From the NCBI RefSeq assembly GCF_000382885.1, contig NZ_CAVK010000077.1:1-35372 (forward strand): 35,372 bases of DNA, in the 5' to 3' direction. Below the pieces are notes generated by a model that was not told where the DNA came from, did not search any database, and saw only the letters and a list, made by a program, of their open reading frames with translations. Positions within the stretch are counted from its first letter, which is position 1. Every line of letters starts with the position of its first letter. A program made the translations under genes and the position numbers. This DNA comes from Sphingobium indicum BiD32. GTDB lineage: Bacteria > Pseudomonadota > Alphaproteobacteria > Sphingomonadales > Sphingomonadaceae. Shown here one piece after another: positions 24,770-32,300 of the stretch.

Positions 24770-25093
24770 ATGGCCGATCCCGCTATCGCTACACCGCCGA
24801 AAAAAAAGGTTCCGCTGACCACCTTCCATAACCACACGGGACAGTATCTTGATCTCGGGCGCCGGACACCTGTCACCATCACCAAGCATGGAAGGCCCGA
24901 CATCACGTTGGCCGAAGCTTCCTACTTCGAGCGGCTAGAGCGAATTGCAGCGGGGCAAATTCTCTCGGTTCTGGATCTGGTTGCCGTCGACGCCGCCGAT
25001 ATGACCAGTGAGCACGCCGCCATCTTCGAAGCGGCCCGTCCGACGAGTGAGGAAATCACGTCAGATCGTTGGAACGATGACCCCGCTGCCTAA
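24770..25093 (+). CDS. PhD/YefM-like antitoxin
   Basis: The 107-residue protein has KVPLTTFHNHTGQYLDLGRR, PVTITKHGRPDITLAEASYF and then a helix (ERLERIAAGQILSVLDLVA), the Phd/YefM layout of a DNA-binding N-terminal domain that pairs with a toxin-binding C-terminal tail. ATG 24770 follows AGGGAG; an earlier in-frame start at 24674 would overlap ThiF. It overlaps the toxin gene by 17 bp. It should repress its own promoter, bind the toxin, and so help keep the plasmid in the population. Confidence 0.72.
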   Translation: MADPAIATPPKKKVPLTTFHNHTGQYLDLGRRTPVTITKHGRPDITLAEASYFERLERIAAGQILSVLDLVAVDAADMTSEHAAIFEAARPTSEEITSDRWNDDPAA

Positions 25094-25466
25094 GGTCGGT
25101 GACATACTCCACTACGTCTACCTGTTCACCCACGAACAGCAAGCTGGTCGCGATGAAGGCGTCAAAACACGCCCTGTCATGGTTATCGCCACCCAGGGGC
25201 AGCGGGTATTTACAGTCGCGATCACCACGAAGGCCGACAGGCAAGCCTCAACCCTGGCAATACCTGATCAGGTAGCGGACGCTGCGGGGATCGCCCGCGG
25301 CACATCAGTTGTCGTCGACCAGTATAATCACTTCACCTGGATAGGCTACGATATCCGGCCTGTGTCACCGGAACCCTCCTATGTTGCCGGCCGCATGCCT
25401 CCAGGCTTCACCAATGCGGTTATTTCCACTCTGAAAGCCAACGCGACTGGGATCGATAGAGACTGA
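25077..25466 (+). CDS. PemK/MazF-like toxin candidate
   Basis: The 129-residue protein starts MTPLPKVGDILHYVYLF and has a KTRPVMVIATQ strand, FTVAITTKADRQ, GTSVVVDQYNHFTWIGYDI, and a C-terminal helix. KVGDIL followed by a KTRPVMVI strand is the usual opening of PemK/MazF RNases, which cleave mRNA. I do not see every known catalytic residue, so the family call is tentative. Start ATG 25077 lies inside the antitoxin gene, giving a coupled toxin-second pair. Confidence 0.5.
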   Translation: MTPLPKVGDILHYVYLFTHEQQAGRDEGVKTRPVMVIATQGQRVFTVAITTKADRQASTLAIPDQVADAAGIARGTSVVVDQYNHFTWIGYDIRPVSPEPSYVAGRMPPGFTNAVISTLKANATGIDRD

Positions 25467-25545
25467 GTCCGTACATCGTTGACGCGTAGGCATCTGCACC
25501 CGCGGTGATCGACACATCCACATCAGCCGACTCGAACCGTCCTCA

Positions 25546-25579
25546 GGCCCAGCGGGCCGCGAGAGGGAAGGGGGAGGGG
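25546..25579 (+). promoter_or_regulatory. 34-nt hairpin plus purine-tract leader element, copy B
   Basis: GGCCC-AGC-GGGCC (25546-25558) is followed by GCGAGAGGG and AAGGGGGAGGGG, ending at 25579, 28 nt before the Mom-like start. The layout and total length equal copies A and C. It also lies just upstream of the ribosome-binding-site hairpin at 25582-25606. Confidence 0.6.
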
Positions 25580-25581
25580 CA

Positions 25582-25606
25582 ATGGTGATCCAAGGGAGAT
25601 CACCAT
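25582..25606 (+). promoter_or_regulatory. Stem-loop carrying the ribosome binding site of the Mom-like gene
   Basis: ATGGTGATC (25582-25590) and GATCACCAT (25598-25606) pair perfectly over a 7-nt loop (CAAGGGA, 25591-25597). The Shine-Dalgarno sequence AAGGGAG is in that loop and the first stem base, and the ATG starts 2 nt after the stem. Folding would be expected to limit translation. The stem also holds two GATC sites. Phage Mu mom is known to be controlled through such a stem-loop opened by Com, and through GATC methylation at its promoter. Confidence 0.7.
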
Positions 25607-25607
25607 C

Positions 25608-26480
25608 ATGCTCACCACACGCAGCCAGCGTTGGCGCGACCGGCGCTGCCACTGGATACCGGATGCGACGGAAATTGATCCGAAGAAGCTCGCCGTCGAT
25701 ATCATAAGCACAAAGAATCAGGCGGCCCCGTTCGTGCGGGCGCATCACTACACCGCCTCGATGCCAGTCGCGCGTCTATCGGTCGGCCTTTTCGCTAATG
25801 GCGCAGGCGGCCGCGCGACACTGGTCGGCGTCTGCGTCTTCTCGCACCCGGTCAACAACGCCAGCGTTCCCAAGAGCGCAGGCCTTACCGATCCCCGCAC
25901 CGCATGCGACCTGGGACGCCTGGTCATAGACGATTCCCAGGGCGGAAATGCCGAGACATTCCTGATCGCCCGCGCGTTTCGGCTTCTGCGCCGCGAGAAG
26001 CCCGAAATCCTCTCCGTGATCTCCTATGCCGATCCGGTCCGGCGCGTCGATCCCGATGGGCAGGTAATACTGCCTGGACATTGCGGCCTCATTTATCGCG
26101 CCGCAAACAGCCAATATTCCGGCAGATCGAGCCCCCGCACCGACCTCATTCTGCCCGATGGCCAGCCGATCTCCTCACGCGCCCTGTCCAAGATCCGCAA
26201 CGCAGAATGCGGACAGCGCTATGCGGTCGAGGCTCTCCTCACTGCCGGCGCACGCCCGCCTAATTTTGGCGAGGATCGTGCGGACTGGCTCGCCGATCTC
26301 GAGCGCACCGGCTTCCTGCGCAGACGGCGTCATCCGGGATGTCACACCTATCTCTTTCCCCTCACAAGGGCGGCCCGGATCGCGGCCCGCAAAGTTCCAA
26401 ACCTGCCCTACCCAGTGCTCGATCGAAGCGCGACGCAGGGCGATGTGACCGCATTGCCGCTGCTGCAGCACGCGATGTGA
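25608..26480 (+). CDS. Mom-like DNA-modification (GNAT-fold) protein
   Basis: The 290-residue protein has the Mom pattern: AAPFVRAHHYTASMPVARLSVGLF, TLVGVCVFSHPVNNASVPK, CDLGRLVIDD, GNAETFLIARAFRLLRREKP, LSVISYADPV and GHCGLIYRAANSQYSGR. Phage Mu Mom is a GNAT-fold enzyme that modifies adenine in phage DNA to evade restriction; the modification by this protein is not known. Its C-terminal third (residues about 195-290) is family-like but without motifs. It may protect plasmid DNA from restriction. The ATG is 2 nt after a stem-loop that holds the ribosome binding site. The large methylase/helicase gene downstream fits an anti-restriction block. Confidence 0.78.
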   Translation: MLTTRSQRWRDRRCHWIPDATEIDPKKLAVDIISTKNQAAPFVRAHHYTASMPVARLSVGLFANGAGGRATLVGVCVFSHPVNNASVPKSAGLTDPRTACDLGRLVIDDSQGGNAETFLIARAFRLLRREKPEILSVISYADPVRRVDPDGQVILPGHCGLIYRAANSQYSGRSSPRTDLILPDGQPISSRALSKIRNAECGQRYAVEALLTAGARPPNFGEDRADWLADLERTGFLRRRRHPGCHTYLFPLTRAARIAARKVPNLPYPVLDRSATQGDVTALPLLQHAM

Positions 26481-26504
26481 GCACTCGCGCAAGGACCATT
26501 CGAC

Positions 26505-27743
26505 ATGACCGAGACCTTTGATCCCGCCGATGTGGCCTGCTGGATAGCGCGTGGCCGTCCTTCGCATCACGCCCATGCCATAGCCGATGCCTGGCGCGCT
26601 TTTCCCGACCTCCCGATCGGGACTCCCCTCGATGTGCGCATGGCCCGCACCCGCGAGCGCACCGCAATGCTCAAGTCCCTCCATGAGCAGATAGCCCAGG
26701 AAGGCGAACAGCACCGTCAGGCGACAAATTTCGCCTTTGTTGAGCGTAAAGTTGCCGAAGGCAGCACCGACAGCCGCGATGCCGGAATTCTCCGCGCCCG
26801 CGCTGTCCACGGCTATGACTGGGATGAGGCGGTAGCCTGGGCCGCTGGCAATTATGCGGCAAGGGCAGGCTGGGAGGCACGGCCACCGTCGCGGACACGC
26901 CTGGGTGAACCCGACCTGCGACGCGGCGCCTACAATCAGGGCTTTCTCGACGGGGGAGGGCGGCCCGACGATATATTCGACGTGGCCCGCCGGTCCCTCA
27001 CCGCGTTCACCCCCGAACCTACCAAAGTCGCCAGCCCGCCGTCCTCGCGTCCGCTTCCCAGCCAATGGCCGTCCCCTGGCGATCTGCCCGCTCCCGCATC
27101 CTGGCATCGGCGCCTGCTCATCCTTGGCGCGAGCGAATATAGAGCCGGTACAATCGGCATCCTCACTATGCTCCATGAGCGGTCAGGCCATGAGGAAACC
27201 ACAATCTGCCTGATCGACGTAGAAAGAGGCCTCTACCTCCTCTCCGACGCAAACGGCATAGCATCTGGTGACGACGACGCCTTGCGGGAATATCTGCGGC
27301 AGCGCGACTATACCGACATCGTCGCAATCGCCAGCGAAGCCGAATTCGCCCGGCTCGATTCCGCCGCGCCTGTTCTCCCGCTTACCCGGACAATGGAGCG
27401 CACGCGCAACTCCTTGCTCCAGCAACGGGCCCAGTTTCGTCTCTGGATTGCCCGTGGCCGCTCTCCCGGTGAGCAGTTCGCGGCCGGCCATATTCGCTGG
27501 AGCAAGATGGCCGCAGGTCTGTCAGGACGCCTTGGCGATTTCACCGTCCGCTACGCCGGGCCGGCGCGACTACGCGGTCACCGCATCATTGTCGAGGACG
27601 CCGACGGCATGCCCGCTTCCGGCTATCGGACAGCCCACGGCCGGGCACTCCATCCCGAACTGGTGATCGGCAACAAAAGTCACCTGCGAGCGGCAATGGC
27701 GGGGTTGTTGCGCCAATATGCCGCTGCCCTGCGGCTGGGTTGA
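26505..27743 (+). CDS. Hypothetical plasmid protein (412 aa)
   Basis: The protein begins MTETFDPADVACWIARGRPS and is soluble with no membrane segment. The N-terminal half is helical and charged, with YDWDEAVAWAAGNYAARAGW and GAYNQGFLDGGGRPDDIFDV. A Pro/Ser-rich linker follows (residues about 170-200), and the second half has RRLLILGASEYRAGTIG and SGHEETTICLIDVERGLYLL. I recognise no family. AAGGA precedes the start. It lies 24 bp after the Mom-like gene, so they may be co-transcribed. GGGGAGGG at 26953-26960 lies in the codons of the Gly-rich loop. Confidence 0.7.
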   Translation: MTETFDPADVACWIARGRPSHHAHAIADAWRAFPDLPIGTPLDVRMARTRERTAMLKSLHEQIAQEGEQHRQATNFAFVERKVAEGSTDSRDAGILRARAVHGYDWDEAVAWAAGNYAARAGWEARPPSRTRLGEPDLRRGAYNQGFLDGGGRPDDIFDVARRSLTAFTPEPTKVASPPSSRPLPSQWPSPGDLPAPASWHRRLLILGASEYRAGTIGILTMLHERSGHEETTICLIDVERGLYLLSDANGIASGDDDALREYLRQRDYTDIVAIASEAEFARLDSAAPVLPLTRTMERTRNSLLQQRAQFRLWIARGRSPGEQFAAGHIRWSKMAAGLSGRLGDFTVRYAGPARLRGHRIIVEDADGMPASGYRTAHGRALHPELVIGNKSHLRAAMAGLLRQYAAALRLG

Positions 27744-27962
27744 CCAGGCAAAGCGACGTTCACGGCACCCGCGCTTTGTGACGCAAGCAAATCCATACCG
27801 CGTGCGGAAGTTGCGCGATCCCGATCAATCCAACCACGGGCTTCGCCCACGCGGGAAAGGGCAGAGGGATGTGATCGGGTGAGGCCCAGTATCGAGCCAG
27901 CTTCCCCGGCCTCAATCCCCCCGTTACCGGCCGCCACCGCGCTGGCCGATCCCGAGACCGAC

Positions 27963-28556
27963 ATGGCCACCACCCCACCGTTCACCAAAGTCCTCGATGC
28001 CGTCGCGACGCCCGCAGAGATGTTCGCATTGTTCAATCGCATTCCCGACTGCCATCCGGAGGAGCGGATGTCGGGACGCGCCTATGTCAACCAGTGGTTC
28101 GAGATAGAACGCAGTTCCTACGAGATAATGCTCGAAGTGCTGCCGCCTCTGTTCATGCGTGCCGGGATGTTCGCCATGTCCGAACTCAAGGCCGGCTTCG
28201 TCGGCTCGGTCTTCTTCGACATCAAGATCGATGGCCGCGACCGCTGGTTCCATGGCTATTGCAACCTTGGTGACCCTGCGAGCCCCGACGCTATGCGTGC
28301 GGCGATCATCGGCCATGAGCAAGCCAACCTCCGGGCTCTCACCCGTGACGAGAAGCTCGAACTGATCTGGTCGCGCACCCATGCCGATTTCCGCGGGCTG
28401 GCAGGCCAGTTCGATCCCGAAGCCTGGCCCGCCGAGCAACGCGGCCAGCGTACCATATTGGTCTACGAGCCCGGAAGCAGGACGGTCCTCAAACTCCTCA
28501 ACGACCTGAGCGATAACGAAATCGCCGAACGGCTTCCGCGCGATCGGACGATCTAG
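27963..28556 (+). CDS. DUF1419-like plasmid protein
   Basis: The 197-residue protein contains PAEMFALFNRIPDCHPEERM, VNQWFEIERSSYEIMLEVLP, LFMRAGMFAMSELKAGFVGS and VFFDIKIDGRDRWFHGYCNL, in the order of the DUF1419 family found on alphaproteobacterial plasmids. The C-terminal tail is helical. Function is unknown. The start is uncertain: ATG 27963 has a weak ribosome binding site, while a GTG at 27879 in the same frame has GAGGG 10 nt upstream and would add 28 residues. It stands as a single gene with 219 bp upstream and 183 bp downstream. Confidence 0.68.
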   Translation: MATTPPFTKVLDAVATPAEMFALFNRIPDCHPEERMSGRAYVNQWFEIERSSYEIMLEVLPPLFMRAGMFAMSELKAGFVGSVFFDIKIDGRDRWFHGYCNLGDPASPDAMRAAIIGHEQANLRALTRDEKLELIWSRTHADFRGLAGQFDPEAWPAEQRGQRTILVYEPGSRTVLKLLNDLSDNEIAERLPRDRTI

Positions 28557-28658
28557 CGACGCCCCGAGCCGATGACATCCGATCCAACCGGTGGGCGACG
28601 CCGCCAACCCCATATTCGGGAACTCCTCCTCCATTCGCACCAGCTTGCACCCTGACAA

Positions 28659-28697
28659 CGCGGAGCAAGCTCCGCGCTGACAGGTAAGGGGAGGAGG
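28659..28697 (+). promoter_or_regulatory. Hairpin plus purine-tract leader element, longer-stem variant (copy D)
   Basis: CGCGGAGC-AA-GCTCCGCG (28659-28676) is an 8-bp hairpin, followed by 9 nt (CTGACAGGT) and the 12-nt AAGGGGAGGAGG (28686-28697). The order and spacing equal copies A-C, with a different hairpin. It ends 42 nt before the start of the next gene. Confidence 0.5.
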
Positions 28698-28739
28698 CGA
28701 GGAACAGGTGCTTGCCATTGGAGCATCACAGGAGTCCCC

Positions 28740-29216
28740 ATGAAAATCGAACTCAGACGCATCACCCATGGCGCCGCGTTGTCCCAGGAAACCGCCGCCT
28801 ATCGCGCGGAAATCTGGATTGACGGCGAACTGGCCTTCCACGCCCACAATCAGGGACATGGTTCCGCCGACTTCTTCGACAAGATCGGTCGCTGGGACGA
28901 GTCCGAAGTCCAAGCATGGCTCAAGGCTAATCGGCCGCCGCGTGCGCTGGGCGACACCACGATCGATCATGATCTCGAATGGGAAGTCAGCGATCTGCTT
29001 ACCCATGCCCTCGAAGGGCGACGGCTCAAACGCCTGCTGCGCATCAATCTCGTCACGATCGAGAAGAACCAGATCTTCCAGTATCCGCTGCGCAAGCGTC
29101 CGCTCGCCAACATTTCGCGCGCCGTTCTCGCTACCAATCCCGATGCCGTCATCGTCAACGGTGCGGCCGACGATGTCTTCGAACACGCCCTCGATCTCCT
29201 GATCTCCAGCCATTGA
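28740..29216 (+). CDS. Hypothetical plasmid protein (158 aa)
   Basis: The product begins MKIELRRITHGAALSQETAA and has a strand-rich N-terminus (YRAEIWIDGELAFHAHNQGH). DDVFEHALDLLISSH is at the C-terminus, and helical segments with EVQAWLKANRPPRALGD lie between. It is soluble and of usual codon use. I recognise no family. It lies upstream of the large methylase/helicase gene with a 112-bp gap, and its own start follows leader copy D. No strong ribosome binding site is seen. Confidence 0.65.
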   Translation: MKIELRRITHGAALSQETAAYRAEIWIDGELAFHAHNQGHGSADFFDKIGRWDESEVQAWLKANRPPRALGDTTIDHDLEWEVSDLLTHALEGRRLKRLLRINLVTIEKNQIFQYPLRKRPLANISRAVLATNPDAVIVNGAADDVFEHALDLLISSH

Positions 29217-29263
29217 TCGACCAGGTCGGGCATCCGGCCTGACCTCGACCTTGCGATGCCAAT

Positions 29264-29283
29264 CAGGCGGTCCGGACCGCCTG
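29264..29283. promoter_or_regulatory. 20-bp perfect palindrome before the methylase/helicase gene
   Basis: CAGGCGGTCC and GGACCGCCTG adjoin without a spacer, 45 bp before the start codon at 29329. An imperfect hairpin at about 29224-29244 precedes it and may end the upstream transcript. Absence of a loop favours a protein-binding operator over an RNA hairpin. Confidence 0.5.
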
Positions 29284-29328
29284 CTGGCGACCATCGCCTT
29301 CTCACCATCCCCTGAAAAGGAAGCATCC

Positions 29329-32300
29329 ATGCGAAACAGTGCATCCGCGCTGACGCTCCAGCTGTGCCTGGACTTCGACCAGCCCATCAAACCCGTACAC
29401 GAGCCGCCGAAAGCCAGCCTTGTTCTCACCGACCTGTTCGACGTCACGGCAAAGCCGCCCACCGCGCCGCCTGTCGATTTCTCCTACGCCGGCGGTCGGA
29501 CGCTCGCCCCATCGTGGAAAGGCCGTGCGCACGACAATATCGAAGCCATCCGCCTTCTGAACCTACTCGACCGTGAAGGGCGCGGTGCGATGCCTGCGGA
29601 GCAGGAAGCAATCGCCAAATTCATCGGCTTCGGCGCGTCCGAACTTGCCAACAACATCTTCGCCCGCCGCAGCGATGAATACCGACAGGGTTGGGAGGAA
29701 CTGGGGCAGAGCCTTGTCGCCGAGACCAGCGATGCCGAGCTTTCCTCGCTCAAGCGCGCCACGCAATACGCACACTATACGCCTGAATATATCATCCGGG
29801 CCATGTGGGAGGCCGCCCGCATTCTCGGCTTTACCGGCGGCCAAATCCTCGAACCTGGTTGCGGCAGCGGCCTGTTCATGGGTCTGCGACCGGACTTCCT
29901 CTCTAGCGACACGCTGTTCGTCGGCATCGAGAACGATCCCATCACCGCGCGCGTCGCCAGCGCCCTCTATCCCTCCCAGCTCATCCGCTGCATCGATTTC
30001 GACAAGGCATCACTGCCGGGCGATTTCGATCTCGCGATCGGCAATCCGCCCTTTTCGAACGTTACCGTCCAGAACCGCACTCCCCTTGGCCGGATGGGGC
30101 TCTCGCTCCACGATTACTTCATTGCCCGCTCGATCGAGCAACTGCGCCCCGGCGGCATCGCCATGTTTGTCACCTCGCGATACTCGCTCGACAAGAGCGA
30201 TCCCGCAGCACGCCAGCATATCGATACGATGGCCGATTTCCTCGGAGCGGTGCGCCTGCCGGGGAAAGCCATGCGCGAGGAGGCGGGCACAGACGTCGTC
30301 GTCGATATCCTGCTCTTCCAGAAGCATCAGCCTGATGCCTCACGCCCCCGGCGCGACTGGCTCGACCTTGCCGACATAGAAGGCAGCGACGAGGGCAGCG
30401 GTCCGCTTCGGATCAACCAGTATTTCCTCGATCATCCCGACCATGTGCTCGGCGTACACGAATGGCGCAGTGGCCAATATGGCATGGAATATGGCTGCGC
30501 GGCCGCGCCGGGCGCCGACATACCTACCATGCTCACAGCGACGCTGACCGGGATCGCGACCGGTGAAGCCGACTCCTTCCGTCCGACAGAGCGCACGACT
30601 TCGCTTCGCGACCGCATCGATGTCTCGCTCGACCTCTCGGTCGGGACCGCGGCCGACGAAGCCGACTTCAAGGAGGGCAGCTATCTCGTCTCTGGTGGGG
30701 TGCTGCACCAGATCGTCGATGGCATCCCGGTGACCGTCGCGGTCAAATCGGGGCGGGGGGAGCCTGGCATCTTCGCCAAGCACGCCAACATCATCCGTGC
30801 GCTCGTACCGATCCGCGACACTGTCCGGGCGATCCTGCGCGCCCAACTCAATGACGAGCCCTATGCCATCCTGCAGGAGAGGCTGCTTACGCACTATCGG
30901 GCATTCACGAAGAAGAACGGCCCGATCAACCGCACCGTCACCACGGTCCGCACCGACCCGGACACGGGAGCGGAGAAAGAATATCAGCGGCGCCCCAATC
31001 TTCAGCCCTTCCTCGACGACCCCGACGTCTGGCTTATCGCCTCGATCGAAACCTATGACGAGGCCAACGACGTCGGCGCCCCCGGTCCCATTTTCATCGA
31101 ACGGGTGGTCAAGCCCCCCATTACTCATGAAATCCACTCCGCCCAGGACGCCCTCGCACTTTCCCTCCATGAACGCGGCCGTGTCGATATCACGCTGATC
31201 GCGCAGCTCCTCGGCACCAGCGAGGCCCAAGCGCTCAGCGACCTTGCCGACGACGTCTATCTCGACCCCATCCGCAGCAACCCGCATTTCAACAACTGGG
31301 TTCCCGCGGACGAGGCGCTTTCCGGCCCGGTCCGCACCAAGCTCGCCCTCGCGCGCGAAAAAGCCGATCTCGATCCCCGCTTCCTCGTCACCGCCGCGGC
31401 GCTGGAGGACGTCCAGCCGGTCGATCTCAAGCCCAGCGAGATCACCGCGCGCCTCGGCGCACCCTGGATTCCGACCGACGTCATCGAGGCCTTCATCGCT
31501 GAAACGATGGAGATCGAAACCCGCATCTTCCACACCGTCAACATCGCCAGCTGGACCGTCGACAAGACCCCCTTCGAAGGCCACGTCAGCTCGACATCGA
31601 TCTGGGGCACCCCGCGCCGCAGCGCCGCCGACCTGATCGAAGACGCGCTCAACTCCCATATCCCGAAGATCTACGACATCATCCGCGAGGCCGACGGGTC
31701 CGAACGGCGAGAACTCAACACAATCGATACCGAGGCCGCCAAGGAAAAGCTGGCAGCCATCAAATCGACCTTCGAGACATGGGTCTGGCAGGAGAGCGAT
31801 CGCGCCGACCGCCTCGTTCGCCTCTACAACGACGCCTACAACAACCTCGTACCCCGCGCCTTCAACGGCAAGCATCTGAAGCTGCCGGGTGCATCGAGCG
31901 CGATCCGGATGCGCGATCACCAGAAGCGCGTCGTCTGGCGGATCGTCGCGGCCGGCTCGACCTATGTCGCGCATTCGGTCGGCGCCGGGAAAACCTTCAG
32001 CCTCTGCGCTGCGGTGATGGAGCAGCGGCGGCTGGGCCTCGTGAACAAGCCGATGGTGGCGGTCCCCAACCATTGCCTCGCCCAGATCGCCCGCGAATTC
32101 CTGATGCTCTACCCGACCGCGCGGATCCTGGTCGCCGACGACACCAACTTCGTGAAGGAAAAGCGTCAACGCTTCCTGGCGCGCGCCGCCACCGGCAACT
32201 GGGATGCGATCATCATCACCCATGACGCCTTCAAGTTCATCCCGACGCCGGCGACGTTCGAGAAGGAGTTCATCGAAGAGCAGCTCGCCAGCTATGAGGC

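Noticed and set aside
25582..25606. GATC sites in the Mom leader as Dam-methylation control like phage Mu
   Set aside because: Alphaproteobacteria generally use CcrM (GANTC) rather than Dam, and the sites arise naturally from the palindromic stem. Only the hairpin claim is kept.
27845..27870. A further copy of the leader element before the DUF1419-like gene
   Set aside because: A short CCC/GGG hairpin and purine tract are present, but the 9-nt linker is missing and the tract does not match.
27924..29462. A 512-codon leftward frame across three rightward genes
   Set aside because: It spans gene boundaries and intergenic elements on the other strand and has no motif; typical GC-driven shadow.
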